DNA of 64,000 nt from Aneurinibacillus tyrosinisolvens (GCF_001015055.1 NZ_BBWZ01000022.1:1-64000), one strand, 5' to 3'. Positions 31,134-39,782 are shown, numbered from the stretch's first letter. Numbers and translations are program-made. Notes: generated by a model not told the origin, from the letters alone.

Positions 31134-32348
31134 TGTAAAGGAATAAAACAGCAGACCGATGATAGACATGAGAATCCATAGGGCTGATAGTACCAGGATA
31201 ATCAAAATAAGAGAAACGGGAAGAGAAAGAGAAGCCCACTGGCCCAATCCAAGTAAAAACAGCAGAAAAACCATGCCGAAGGTTCCGATTGCATAAAGAA
31301 CAAGGTGCTGGCTGATGGCTTTTCTTGGGTTGTCCGCCGACATGCTGTAGTTATGGTACAGCAGGGCGAGCAGGAAGCTCGTCACAAATCCCAGCAGTGT
31401 CAGATGGAGATACCCAATAATGACTTCATGATTACTATAAATAGAAGCGGCAATTCCGGGAATCTCTCCGCTCGCTTCCATTAAAGCTTTCGCGAGCAGG
31501 CTCAGGGAGGAAAATGCGAAAAGAAAACGGACACCCGGGAGCAGCGTTTTATTCGCAAGTAAAGGGTAAAAGATTCGAACATACAATAGAACGCTTGCCA
31601 GGTAGAGCACGCCGCCGATAATTCCGATAACATCAAGCAGGCGGCCATGCGGGAACCAGAGAACGGAGCCTATATAGGTTGGAAGGACGGCGAGCACAGC
31701 CAGACTCGCCTGCCACCGGGCAAGAGCGGGGTTGACAGAAACACGGTATTTTTCCAGCAGCCAGTAGCCGATTGCCATAATAGCGAGTGTAAACCAGCCA
31801 TTATACTGGAAGTGGAGATAAAAATAGATAAACAAATCCGGTATTTTTGTCTGCTTGTACCCCATTGCCATAGAGGCGGCCACTCCCCACGGGCCAAAGG
31901 AAGAAAGAAACATATAAAAAACAGCGCTATGAAATAACAGAGTCTGGGCAGGCGGCTGATCGGCCGCTTTTGCCCGGTACCTCCAGTACTGCAGGGCGAA
32001 CACATAAGAAAGAAGGCCATGAATGGTAGAGAAAATAATAGAATAGAGTGCGTATCCCTGCAGAGAGAAAGCGATAAACATTCCAATAACACTGATGTGG
32101 AGTAAAACATAAAGCAGGCGCGTTACTTTGCTTTGTTTACACTTCTCATCCATAAGGTATTCGTAAAAGAAAGCAATGAGAATAAAATAGACCCAGCCGA
32201 GAAATGCTACATGAGAGTGAGCATGCAACAGGGGGGTGAATTCAATACCCGGAAAAATCGGAGTAATCAGCTTCCAGCGAAGAAGAACTCCGGCTCCGCA
32301 GATGAGTACAAGGTACAGCATAGAGGAGGCAATCAATTTTTTAACCAA
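31110..32348 (-). CDS. Heme-copper-oxidase-like membrane protein of unknown function
   Basis: The product is 412 residues with about 12 membrane helices. Conserved-looking histidines sit in helix regions: TPLLHAHSHVAFLGWVYF (near residue 42), LFIYFYLHFQYNGWFTLAIM in the middle and YSNHEVIIGYLHLTLLGFVT near 310. The pattern recalls subunit I of heme-copper oxidases or NnrS-type heme proteins, but the H-P-E-V-Y and H-H copper-B motifs are absent, so oxidase activity is unlikely. I place the start at TTG 32348 (AGGTGAATG upstream), with GTG 32357 as alternative. Divergent from a truncated hemoglobin across a palindrome, and next to the nos operon; a role with NO, N2O or O2 is an inference. Confidence 0.6.
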   Translation of the reverse strand: MVKKLIASSMLYLVLICGAGVLLRWKLITPIFPGIEFTPLLHAHSHVAFLGWVYFILIAFFYEYLMDEKCKQSKVTRLLYVLLHISVIGMFIAFSLQGYALYSIIFSTIHGLLSYVFALQYWRYRAKAADQPPAQTLLFHSAVFYMFLSSFGPWGVAASMAMGYKQTKIPDLFIYFYLHFQYNGWFTLAIMAIGYWLLEKYRVSVNPALARWQASLAVLAVLPTYIGSVLWFPHGRLLDVIGIIGGVLYLASVLLYVRIFYPLLANKTLLPGVRFLFAFSSLSLLAKALMEASGEIPGIAASIYSNHEVIIGYLHLTLLGFVTSFLLALLYHNYSMSADNPRKAISQHLVLYAIGTFGMVFLLFLLGLGQWASLSLPVSLILIILVLSALWILMSIIGLLFYSFTQKTPPTL

Positions 32349-32411
32349 AACATTCACCTGATTTCGTCTTTAAATAATGGGTAATCATAAGGGCAGGAAA
32401 AATAATTGTCA

Positions 32412-32425
32412 ATGATATCTATCAT
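32412..32425. promoter_or_regulatory. Palindrome between membrane heme-like gene and hemoglobin
   Basis: ATGATA-TC-TATCAT is a perfect 6-2-6 inverted repeat in the 163-nt divergent region. The regulator is not evident; NsrR, Rrf2-type or Crp/Fnr-type factors are possible. Confidence 0.4.
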
Positions 32426-32511
32426 ATCGCGTCTTGTTTGAGAAAGCTACAATCATAATTAGCAAGAAAATATCATTTGCATAGTGAAAATAGTGAAGGA
32501 GCGATGAACAG

Positions 32512-32880
32512 ATGAATGCAGGCGAAATAAGCCTATATGAAAGGCTTGGCGGACAGGAAGGAATTCAGAAGGTTGTGGATGTATTTTATGATCGAATTCT
32601 TGCAGATGATTCGGTAAATTACTTCTTTAAAAATACGGATATGGCAAGGCAGCGCCGCCACCAGGCGCTTTTCATATCTTTTGCTACAGGCGGCCCGAAC
32701 AATTACACAGGCGGGACAATGGAAAAGGTACATACAGGCATGAACATCCAGCATGAACACTTCGATGCGATTGTAAATCACCTGGTTGCAGCGTTAAAGC
32801 AGTTTGATGTAGCGGATGTGGATATTCAGGGAGTAATAGCGAAGATTGCACCGCTTGAGGACGACATTGTCGGAAAGTAA
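32512..32880 (+). CDS. Truncated hemoglobin, group I type
   Basis: The 122-residue 2/2 globin starts SLYERLGGQEGIQKVVDVFY, then SVNYFFKNTDMARQRRHQAL, SFATGGPNNYTGGTMEKVHT and GMNIQHEHFDAIVNHLVAAL. These hold the family helices, the glycine pair, and a proximal His candidate in HTGMNIQHEHF. Such proteins bind O2 and NO and often detoxify NO. It starts at 32512 with AAGGAGCG. It lies between the HCO-like gene and the nos operon and has its own terminator. Confidence 0.92.
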   Translation: MNAGEISLYERLGGQEGIQKVVDVFYDRILADDSVNYFFKNTDMARQRRHQALFISFATGGPNNYTGGTMEKVHTGMNIQHEHFDAIVNHLVAALKQFDVADVDIQGVIAKIAPLEDDIVGK

Positions 32881-32897
32881 ACCTAACCCATTTTCTT

Positions 32898-32931
32898 AAC
32901 CCCCGGCTTTTTAAACGCCTGGGGTTTTTTT
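32898..32931 (+). terminator. Terminator of the truncated hemoglobin gene
   Basis: AACCCC(C)GGC pairs with GCC(T)GGGGTT around a T-rich loop, followed by TTTTTTT. Confidence 0.75.
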
Positions 32932-32957
32932 GTGCGGGTAAAATATATCTTCATAAA

Positions 32958-32964
32958 TTCGACA
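32958..32964 (-). promoter_or_regulatory. Spo0A-box heptamer upstream of the nos operon
   Basis: TTCGACA, the reverse of TGTCGAA, 18 nt before the FNR box. A similar stretch (TTCGACAC..TCATC.AAA) occurs at 51599. Confidence 0.25.
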
Positions 32965-32981
32965 CAGAGTCATCGAAAATT

Positions 32982-33024
32982 TGTGATTTAAATCACATTT
33001 TATACTTTCCTGCTCCTCTATTAT
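32982..33024 (+). promoter_or_regulatory. FNR/Crp-type box and -10 of the nos operon
   Basis: TGTGATTTAAATCACA (32982-32997) is a perfect TGTGA-N6-TCACA dyad. Its centre is exactly 41.5 bp upstream of a start at 33031 if TATTAT (33019-33024) is the -10, the class II activator geometry. The cytochrome c start codon is at 33070. This predicts anaerobic induction of the whole nos operon. Confidence 0.85.
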
Positions 33025-33069
33025 TTGGAGTGTAAACAAACCAATCAAGTTATTGGGGAGGCTCATCAT

Positions 33070-33522
33070 ATGGGAAAGAACGCAATGATTTTTCTGCTCG
33101 GTTTTCTTGTCGCATTTGGAGGAGGGTATCTTTTCTACCATTCAAAAGCACCAACGGAAAACCCGGGCAGTAACCAGACGGCAGCTGTGGAAAGCAATGG
33201 AGCGGCCAAATCAGAAGCACCCGCCAAATCAGAAGCGCCGGCAACGCAAACAACTGCTTCTAAGGAAGGAGCAATTTTTACCCAGCGCGGCTGCATTTCC
33301 TGTCACTCGGTATCAGCGCTTAATGTGCAAGGAGGAGCTGTCGGTCCGGATCTCTCAAAGGCTTATGAGAATGTTCCGGGAAAACACGGGGTACCGCTTG
33401 AACAGTTTCTGAAAAAACCAACATCAGCAGTTATGTCAGGTGTGCTGGGGAGCAAACCGTTGACAGATGAAGAACGGAAAGGTGTTATCGCGGCCTTAAA
33501 GGCGGCATCAGAAAAAAAATAA
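33070..33522 (+). CDS. Membrane-anchored mono-heme cytochrome c of the nos operon
   Basis: The product is 150 residues with an N-terminal membrane anchor (MIFLLGFLVAFGGGYLFY), an Ala/Pro/Glu linker containing the repeat KSEAPAKSEAPA, then a cytochrome c domain: FTQRGCISCHSVSALNVQGG (C-x2-C-H heme site) and a distal Met candidate in KKPTSAVMSGVLG. It starts at 33070 with GGGGAGG upstream, first gene after the FNR box and 28 nt before nosZ. It is the likely electron donor to NosZ from the menaquinol pool, a role known for nosC-type cytochromes in clade II nos clusters. Confidence 0.9.
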   Translation: MGKNAMIFLLGFLVAFGGGYLFYHSKAPTENPGSNQTAAVESNGAAKSEAPAKSEAPATQTTASKEGAIFTQRGCISCHSVSALNVQGGAVGPDLSKAYENVPGKHGVPLEQFLKKPTSAVMSGVLGSKPLTDEERKGVIAALKAASEKK

Positions 33523-33550
33523 ACAGATAAGCTCTTAGGGGGAGTTTGAA

Positions 33551-35419
33551 ATGAAGAAAATCGTGCCGGCCATTTCAGGTTTGGTAGCGGGGTTTGTAGC
33601 AGCCAGTGTTTTCTTCGCAGATTTTACAACGATAGGTTCGAAAACAACAGCGGGGGACGTCAAAGCAAAAAGCAACGCAGAAAAGGTATACGTACCATTT
33701 GGCAAGAAAGATGATTATTATTTGTTCGCTTCAGGCGGGCACTCCGGGCAAATGTTTATATACGGTGTGCCCTCCATGAGAAAGATTCGTACGATCCCGG
33801 TTTTCTCACCGGATGCAGCAACCGGCTACGGATGGGATAAAGAATCGAAAGCAATGCTCGGAGGCTATACCTGGGGGGATCTTCACCATCCGGCCTTCTC
33901 AGAAACAAAAGGCGAGTATGACGGCAAGTACATGTTTGCTACTGATGTAGCCAACAACCGGGCTGCCGTTATGGATTTAAAAACCTTTGCGGTTAAAGAT
34001 ATTTTGAAAGTGCCGAACACAAGCGGCCCGCATTGTGCAGCTTTTGTAACGGAGAATACGGAGCATATGTTCCTGCCGACCCGCTTTGCGGTACCGTTCG
34101 GACACAAGTATGCTTCGCTGGATGATTACAGCAAAACGTATAAAGGCGTAATGTCAGTCGTTTCATTCAATGAAGGAAATAAAAAGTTAAAGCTTGATTA
34201 CCAGGTAGCCCTTCCACCGTGGTCCTTTGACCTGTCGGATGCAGGGAAAAAGACTTCCAGCGATTGGGCTGTACTGACTACGTATAACACAGAAGAAGCA
34301 ACAACCAACATGGAAATCAACGCGTCACAAAAAGACCGCGATTATATTGTTCTTTTCAACTGGAAAGAGCTCGACAAAATGGTGAAAGACGGTAAATACG
34401 ACACGGTGAGCGGCGTGAAAGTGATTGACCCGGCCAAACAGAAAGGCGCAATTTATCTTATTCCGGTAGCGAAGTCGCCGCATGGGGTTGACGTAACACC
34501 GGATGGAAAAAGATTTATTGCCTCCGGAAAACTAGCCCCCACAATGACCGTTTTCTCTTTCGAAAAAGCATTCGATGCCGTAAAAAATAAGAAGTTTCAA
34601 GGTGAACAGGATGGCATTCCTGTCCTTGATTATAAATCAGTAATGGAACGTGAAGTGAATCCGGAAAACGCGCTTGGACCGCTCCATACGCAGTTCGATG
34701 ATAAAGGATTTGCTTACACAACGATGTTCATTTCTTCTGAAATTGTCAAATGGAACGTGAATACAGGAGAAACCGTAGATCGCGTGCCGGTACAGTATTC
34801 ACCGGGACATTCCGTTTCAACGGAAGGCGACAGTGCCAGCCCGGACGGAAAATGGATTATTGCCCTTAATAAGCTTGCCAAAGACAGCTACCTATCGGTG
34901 GGTCCTTCCCACCCTGAATCAATGCAGTTGATTGATATATCAGACAAGATGGAAGTCATTCAATCGGCACCGGTTGATCCGGAGCCTCACTATGCACAGA
35001 TGATTAAAGCGGATAAATTAAATCCGATTGTCGTATATCCGAAAGACGAGAAACGTCCGGACTCTGTTTGGTCTCAGGAAAAAGCGCACATCGAGCGCAA
35101 GGGAAATGAAGTTCATGTTTACGGTATTGCCATGCGTTCGAAATTCGTCTTTGACGCAAAAGCGAAGCGGAGAGACGCGGTTACCGTTAAGCAGGGAGAC
35201 AAGGTAGTATTCCATATCACAAATATTGACCTTGACCAGGATATTACCCACGGTTTTGCAATCAACTCATACAATCAGAACATGGAAATCCAGCCTGGGG
35301 AAACAAAGACAATGGAATTTGTCGCAGACAAAGCAGGTTCGTATCCGCTCTACTGCACAAACTTCTGTTCGGCTCTTCATCAGGAAATGAGCGGATACCT
35401 ATTAGTTGAACCCAAATAG
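33551..35419 (+). CDS. nosZ: Nitrous oxide reductase, clade II (Sec-dependent)
   Basis: NosZ reduces N2O to N2 outside the cytoplasmic membrane. The 622-residue product starts MKKIVPAISGLVAGFVAASV, a Sec-type leader or anchor with no twin-arginine, which marks clade II. Beta-propeller ligands for the CuZ centre include GDLHHPAFSE (about 112-113), NTSGPHCAAF (about 161), AKSPHGVDVTPDG, GPLHTQFDDKG, SPGHSVSTEGD and EPHYAQ. The C-terminal cupredoxin has the CuA motif CTNFCSALHQEMSGYLL (Cys602, Cys606, His610, Met613). No key ligand seems missing. It is expressed from the FNR-type promoter; a hairpin follows the gene. Confidence 0.98.
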   Translation: MKKIVPAISGLVAGFVAASVFFADFTTIGSKTTAGDVKAKSNAEKVYVPFGKKDDYYLFASGGHSGQMFIYGVPSMRKIRTIPVFSPDAATGYGWDKESKAMLGGYTWGDLHHPAFSETKGEYDGKYMFATDVANNRAAVMDLKTFAVKDILKVPNTSGPHCAAFVTENTEHMFLPTRFAVPFGHKYASLDDYSKTYKGVMSVVSFNEGNKKLKLDYQVALPPWSFDLSDAGKKTSSDWAVLTTYNTEEATTNMEINASQKDRDYIVLFNWKELDKMVKDGKYDTVSGVKVIDPAKQKGAIYLIPVAKSPHGVDVTPDGKRFIASGKLAPTMTVFSFEKAFDAVKNKKFQGEQDGIPVLDYKSVMEREVNPENALGPLHTQFDDKGFAYTTMFISSEIVKWNVNTGETVDRVPVQYSPGHSVSTEGDSASPDGKWIIALNKLAKDSYLSVGPSHPESMQLIDISDKMEVIQSAPVDPEPHYAQMIKADKLNPIVVYPKDEKRPDSVWSQEKAHIERKGNEVHVYGIAMRSKFVFDAKAKRRDAVTVKQGDKVVFHITNIDLDQDITHGFAINSYNQNMEIQPGETKTMEFVADKAGSYPLYCTNFCSALHQEMSGYLLVEPK

Positions 35420-35440
35420 TGTACAGTCATCAAAAATGGT

Positions 35441-35467
35441 AAAGGGGTATCAGGCAGATACCCCTTT
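35441..35467 (+). terminator. Intercistronic hairpin after nosZ
   Basis: AAAGGGGTAT (35441-35450) and ATACCCCTTT (35458-35467) with only TCTGT after it. It could attenuate the distal nos genes or stabilise the nosZ message, giving more NosZ than accessory proteins. Confidence 0.6.
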
Positions 35468-35488
35468 CTGTATCAGGAGATGAGAAGT

Positions 35489-36052
35489 ATGTCGACTAAA
35501 ATCTCAGGAGTTTCTGCCATCGGATTAGGAGCTGCAGCTGTCTTTCTTGCCGCTTCGATCTTTTTTCCGTGGTGGGGCATGATCTTTATCGCTCCGCAGT
35601 ACCCTGAAGGACTTGATATTATCGTCTATCCTTATAAATTGGCTGGTCGGATCGATATTATTAACGGATTGAATCATTATATCGGAATGAAAGGATTCAG
35701 TGAGGAGAGTTTCCCTGAGCTTGCCTATTTGCGGTATGTTATCGGCGGGATGGCTGCTTTAACACTTGTAACGGCTTTGTTAAGAAAAAAAGGGCTGCTG
35801 TACGTATTAATTGGGTTGTTTATCATTGGTGGGGCGCTTGGATTGTATGATATACATCGCTGGCTGACGAGCTTCGGTACGGAGCTGGATCCGATGGCCC
35901 CCATCAAAATGAAGCCGTTTGTGCCGCCTATGCTCGGCGAAAATCGAGTGGCAAACTTTATCACACACAGTTATTTCACCTATGGTTCCTTTATGATCGG
36001 AATCGCCTTTCTGCTTATGATTATCCCCTTGTGGAGGGAGCGAAGAAAATGA
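35489..36052 (+). CDS. nosB: Nos-cluster membrane protein NosB
   Basis: The 187-residue product has four membrane segments. The extracytoplasmic part contains SIFFPWWGMIFIAPQYPEGL, DIIVYPYKLAGRIDIINGLN and HYIGMKGFSEESFPELAYLR, a signature seen next to nosZ in clade II clusters, where the gene is called nosB. Its function is not established. I chose the ATG at 35489 (AGGAG 9 nt upstream); the ATG at 35480 abuts the site. The stop overlaps nosD's start (ATGA). Confidence 0.8.
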   Translation: MSTKISGVSAIGLGAAAVFLAASIFFPWWGMIFIAPQYPEGLDIIVYPYKLAGRIDIINGLNHYIGMKGFSEESFPELAYLRYVIGGMAALTLVTALLRKKGLLYVLIGLFIIGGALGLYDIHRWLTSFGTELDPMAPIKMKPFVPPMLGENRVANFITHSYFTYGSFMIGIAFLLMIIPLWRERRK

Positions 36053-37359
36053 AAACCCTGGCTGCTTTGTGGATGGGGCTGGTCGTTTGGCTGGTTGGTA
36101 CTACGCTCGTTTCCGCTGAAACTTCCATACAAACACTGATTGATAACACGCCCGAAAATGGAGTCCTTACTCTGGCGAGTCAAGTCTATAACGGAAACGT
36201 GGTCATCACAAAGCCGCTTACGATAAAAGGAACCGGGCAGACAACCATTCGGGGAGATGGAGGAGGGAATGTCATTACGGTTAAGGCGCCAAACGTTCGT
36301 CTGGAGAATATTGCGGTCGAGAACAGCAGTTTCAGCCGAAGTTCTGCGGAAGAGTATGCGGCCATTAAGCTTATGGCAGATCATACGACAGTGAAAAACG
36401 TACGCACCTCCCATTCCTATCATGGTATCTCGATGAAAAGCTCAAGCAACAATGTGATTGATAGCGTAAAGATTACGGGAATAGGAGATGGCGAGATTGC
36501 CGGGCAGGGAAACGGCATCCAGCTCATCCATTCCCAGGGGAATTTGCTTATAAACAATGTCATTAGCCAGACAAGGGACGGCATTTATTTTTACTATGCC
36601 GATCAGAATAAGGTAGAAAACAATCAAATCAGCGGCACAAGGTATGGCCTTCACTATATGTATTCTAACGACAATACGTTTTCGCATAACCGGTTTACGA
36701 AAAACACGGGCGGGGCTGCGCTCATGGTTTCGAAAAGGATCCGATTAGTCGGGAATGAAATTTCGTTCCACCAGGGAACACAAGCATTCGGCTTACTACT
36801 GCAGGAATGTGAAGAAGTGCAGGTGGAAAACAACCGGTTTATTCAGAACCAGCGGGGGCTTTATATAGACAATGCCCAGCATAACCGGATTGCCGGAAAC
36901 CGGTTTGAACACAACCAGGTCGGCATTGAACTATGGGCCAGCGCCAGTGAACAGGTGTTTACCGAAAACCACTTTTTTAAAAATACAGCACCTGTCATCG
37001 CTACAGGAGTCCAGGCCAGCAATAAGTGGAGCGAAAATAGAAAAGGAAATGATTGGGGAAGCGACATGCCGCTGCTTGACCTGAACCAGGATGGCATAGG
37101 CGACAATCCGATTGAGTATAAGTCTTCGCTCTATAAACTGATTAAGGAAAATGAGCTTATCTACCTGTTTTTAAAAAGCCCGGCTGTTTCCCTTTACGAG
37201 AAAGTGAATGAGCTGATGAACAGGCAAGGGGTTATGCTGGAGGATCACTATCCACTGGTGGAGAAATCAGGGGATTTCCCATTAAAATGGCTCGTGTTAT
37301 TTCTTCTGCCGGCAGCGGGTGCAGTGTGGTATTGGCAGCGAAGGGGGAACAGAGGATGA
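36049..37359 (+). CDS. nosD: NosD, parallel beta-helix copper-cluster assembly protein
   Basis: NosD works with the NosFY ABC transporter to mature the NosZ copper-sulfide cluster. The 436-residue product has a signal peptide (TLAALWMGLVVWLVGTTLVS), then right-handed beta-helix repeats (CASH domain) with ladders such as NNQISGTRYGLHYMYSNDNT and NHFFKNTAPVIATG. A C-terminal helix (LVLFLLPAAGAVWYW) probably anchors it to the membrane. Translationally coupled to nosB and to nosY by 4-nt overlaps. Confidence 0.94.
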   Translation: MKTLAALWMGLVVWLVGTTLVSAETSIQTLIDNTPENGVLTLASQVYNGNVVITKPLTIKGTGQTTIRGDGGGNVITVKAPNVRLENIAVENSSFSRSSAEEYAAIKLMADHTTVKNVRTSHSYHGISMKSSSNNVIDSVKITGIGDGEIAGQGNGIQLIHSQGNLLINNVISQTRDGIYFYYADQNKVENNQISGTRYGLHYMYSNDNTFSHNRFTKNTGGAALMVSKRIRLVGNEISFHQGTQAFGLLLQECEEVQVENNRFIQNQRGLYIDNAQHNRIAGNRFEHNQVGIELWASASEQVFTENHFFKNTAPVIATGVQASNKWSENRKGNDWGSDMPLLDLNQDGIGDNPIEYKSSLYKLIKENELIYLFLKSPAVSLYEKVNELMNRQGVMLEDHYPLVEKSGDFPLKWLVLFLLPAAGAVWYWQRRGNRG

Positions 37360-38153
37360 TGTATGCATGGAAAGAATGGAACGAACTTTCGCGGGGCAAA
37401 GGAATGTGGATAGCCTTAAGCATGATTGCGCTTATCTCCGTGTTTATCCTGCTCCAGTCACGCTCATTTCCAGCCGATCAGGGATTTGAAGTATTTCTGC
37501 TCTCTTTATATGAAATGAATGTGTATATTATCCCTCTGCTCGGCATGTTCCTGTCCTCCTTTTCCCTTATGCAGGAAAAAGAGCAAAAAACACTCATGAT
37601 TCTGCTAACCAAAAGGGAGTCGTACTTTTCTTTTCTTGTGAAAAAAACGTTCGCTATCCAGGGAATTATTTTGCTTACTCTCGTTGCATGGTATTTTATT
37701 TTAGCTCTGCCGGCGAAATTCCTTCTTTCTTTTTCCCCCGGCGGTTTCTTCTCTTTTCTTGGTGCTGTTATACTATTGACCGCCATTTTTAATCAACTTG
37801 GACTCTTCCTTGGCAGTGTTTGCAGCACACGTATTCAACTGGTCGGGGCGAACATTTTCGTGTGGTTTTTCTTTTTATTTCTCATTGATTTACTGTTTCT
37901 GGGATACTTGCCCTCCGTGACAAAAGAAAATATTTTCCTCTTCTCTATCTTTTATTTTCTCGATCCGCTTCATACGATTCACCTGTATCTTGAAAGCTCA
38001 CTCGGACTTTTTCCGTTAAACCATTTATCGCGTCTCATGGAGAAAATGATTTGGGCCTCTCCAGCGGTTTTTCTGCTTGCTGATGCTGTTATCTGGATTG
38101 GCGCAGTATTCCTGCTGTCGATCTGGCTTCACCGAAAGGGAGAGAAATCATGA
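37356..38153 (+). CDS. nosY: NosY, ABC-2-type permease
   Basis: The 265-residue product has six hydrophobic helices (for example MWIALSMIALISVFILLQSR and VFLLADAVIWIGAVFLLSIW) and is the permease subunit paired with NosF, thought to move a sulfur species for CuZ assembly. ATG at 37356 or 37359 overlaps the nosD stop; AAGGGGGAA is upstream. It also overlaps nosF by 4 nt. Confidence 0.9.
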   Translation: MMYAWKEWNELSRGKGMWIALSMIALISVFILLQSRSFPADQGFEVFLLSLYEMNVYIIPLLGMFLSSFSLMQEKEQKTLMILLTKRESYFSFLVKKTFAIQGIILLTLVAWYFILALPAKFLLSFSPGGFFSFLGAVILLTAIFNQLGLFLGSVCSTRIQLVGANIFVWFFFLFLIDLLFLGYLPSVTKENIFLFSIFYFLDPLHTIHLYLESSLGLFPLNHLSRLMEKMIWASPAVFLLADAVIWIGAVFLLSIWLHRKGEKS

Positions 38154-38821
38154 TTGAAATTACAGGACTGACCCAATCCTACCGGCATAAAGAAGTTTTG
38201 CGAAATGTTGACCTTGTTGTAAGAAAGCATGAGATCTGCGCGCTTGTAGGGCGCAATGGAGCCGGGAAATCTACCCTTATTCAATCCCTGCTGGGGCTGC
38301 TGCAGGTAAAAACAGGGATGATTACCCTTGGAGGGTTCTCTCACCGCGAAGAGGGCTGGAAGCGGATTGTTTCTTATTTGCCTGAGAAGTTTCAACTATA
38401 TCCGCATCTGACCGGGGAAGAAAATATGAAGTTTTTTGCCTCGCTTGGAGAGAAGCCAATCGATGAAGCGAAAATCGAGGAATGCCTTCGTATGGTGCAG
38501 CTCTTGGACCACGGGAATGAGCAGGTAAAAAAGTATTCAAAAGGGATGCTTCAGCGCCTTGGCCTGGGCATTATGCTCTATTATGAAACAGAAATTCTTA
38601 TTCTTGATGAGCCGACAAGCGGCCTGGATCCAATGGGCCGAAGGGAAATTCTATCGATTCTCCAATCGCTGCAGAACATTACCATTCTTCTCTCCTCCCA
38701 CCATATGGATGAAATTCGAAAGGTATGCACGCATGTGGCGTATCTTCACGATGGAGTGATTACGAAGTTTGCAGCACAGGAATTTTGCGAGCAATATGAG
38801 ACAGGAGGAATACTGCTATGA
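38150..38821 (+). CDS. nosF: NosF, ABC transporter ATPase
   Basis: The 223-residue ATPase has Walker A ALVGRNGAGKSTLIQSL, ABC signature KKYSKGMLQRLGLGIMLYYE, Walker B ILILDEPTSGLDPMGRREI and the switch His in LSSHHMDEIRK. It energises NosFY for NosZ maturation. Start and stop overlap nosY and the next gene by 4 nt, so the whole set is coupled. Confidence 0.95.
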   Translation: MIEITGLTQSYRHKEVLRNVDLVVRKHEICALVGRNGAGKSTLIQSLLGLLQVKTGMITLGGFSHREEGWKRIVSYLPEKFQLYPHLTGEENMKFFASLGEKPIDEAKIEECLRMVQLLDHGNEQVKKYSKGMLQRLGLGIMLYYETEILILDEPTSGLDPMGRREILSILQSLQNITILLSSHHMDEIRKVCTHVAYLHDGVITKFAAQEFCEQYETGGILL

Positions 38822-39177
38822 GAATGTTTCTTTTATTCATGACAATCGCCGGGCTGTTCACCCTTACTGCGTGCGGTTCTGTGGGGAACTGGAAAGTAGA
38901 CGTCCTCACCTCTTCTCCATTCCATGAAGGCAAACCTACTACCCTTACAATGCAAATAAAAGCAGGGAACACACCGGTGAGCGGCCTTCAGGTGCAGGCT
39001 GATCTGGAGATGAAGAACATGGATCATGGCACAATTGATGTGTCTTTTCATGAGAAAGAAAAAGGAACGTACACCGGTGAGGCGCTGCTTCCAATGAACG
39101 GAGATTGGGTTGGCCTGATTACAGTGAATGACGGAAAGAACAAGCAAGAAAAAGAAATTGATGTAAAGGTAGAATGA
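38818..39177 (+). CDS. YtkA-like lipoprotein of the nos operon
   Basis: The 119-residue lipoprotein has signal FLLFMTIAGLFTLTAC and a beta-sandwich YtkA/FixH-like domain: HEGKPTTLTMQIKAGNTPVS, GLQVQADLEMKNMDHGTIDV and GDWVGLITVNDGKNKQEKEI. The M-x2-M-x-H phrase (EMKNMDHG) is a plausible copper site. It starts inside the nosF stop. Since no nosL is present, a copper-delivery role for NosZ is a reasonable inference, unproven. Confidence 0.8.
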   Translation: MRMFLLFMTIAGLFTLTACGSVGNWKVDVLTSSPFHEGKPTTLTMQIKAGNTPVSGLQVQADLEMKNMDHGTIDVSFHEKEKGTYTGEALLPMNGDWVGLITVNDGKNKQEKEIDVKVE

Positions 39178-39188
39178 GGTGAGATGCG

Positions 39189-39782
39189 GTGAACGGCAAA
39201 CTTACCCATTCCATTTCTGCCTTCTTAGCGATTGTTTTCCTGCTGGCGGGGTGTGCAGCCGCGGGAAAAAACGACCCCATTGCTTCTATAAACGGGGAGA
39301 ACATTACGGCAAGGGATGTTGCTTTCTACCAATCTCTCTATCGGATTGAGCTGGCAGTAAACCATAAGCAAGAAGGGAAAGCGCAGGCGGAGAAGGTGCC
39401 CGATAACAATGCGGCTCTCACGCAGCTTATCCGGCTGCGCTCCATGGCCCTTCTCGCCAGGGAAAAGGGGTATGAGGAGGACCAGAAGGCAGGGAGTAAA
39501 CTAAACGAGGAGAAAAAACAGTACCGCGTAAATCAGGCAGTTCTTCAAATAATAAAAGCGTACGGCGAAGAGGAATTCTGGAAGAAGGAACAGATTCACC
39601 AGAAAGAACTTTTGCTGGCCGCCCAGGTGAAGGAAGATATAGTAAAGCAGGCGATAAAAGAAAAGCCGGGGGCAGGACAGCAGGAAATTGCCTACCTGGC
39701 CAATCAAAACTATGAAGAACTGCTCGTCTCGCAGGTATCCAGCCTGAAGATTACATTTTTTAATAAAGAGAAGAGTAAGTAG
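39189..39782 (+). CDS. SurA-N-like lipoprotein closing the nos operon
   Basis: The product is 197 residues, GTG start at 39189 (GAGGTGAGA upstream), signal FLAIVFLLAGCA with lipobox L-A-G-C. The region PIASINGENITARDVAFYQS is the SurA N-terminal chaperone motif (I-N-G-x-x-I-x-x-x-D), followed by a long charged helix. No PPIase catalytic domain follows. It may assist folding of exported Nos proteins. A strong terminator follows at 39793. Confidence 0.72.
   Translation: MNGKLTHSISAFLAIVFLLAGCAAAGKNDPIASINGENITARDVAFYQSLYRIELAVNHKQEGKAQAEKVPDNNAALTQLIRLRSMALLAREKGYEEDQKAGSKLNEEKKQYRVNQAVLQIIKAYGEEEFWKKEQIHQKELLLAAQVKEDIVKQAIKEKPGAGQQEIAYLANQNYEELLVSQVSSLKITFFNKEKSK

Noticed and set aside
31110-32348. 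Functional cytochrome oxidase or NO reductase subunit I
   Set aside because: Copper-B and full heme-ligand motifs of those enzymes are not present, and no subunit II gene is adjacent.
33205-33246. DNA repeat in the cytochrome c gene
   Set aside because: It encodes a duplicated KSEAPA linker, a normal low-complexity spacer.
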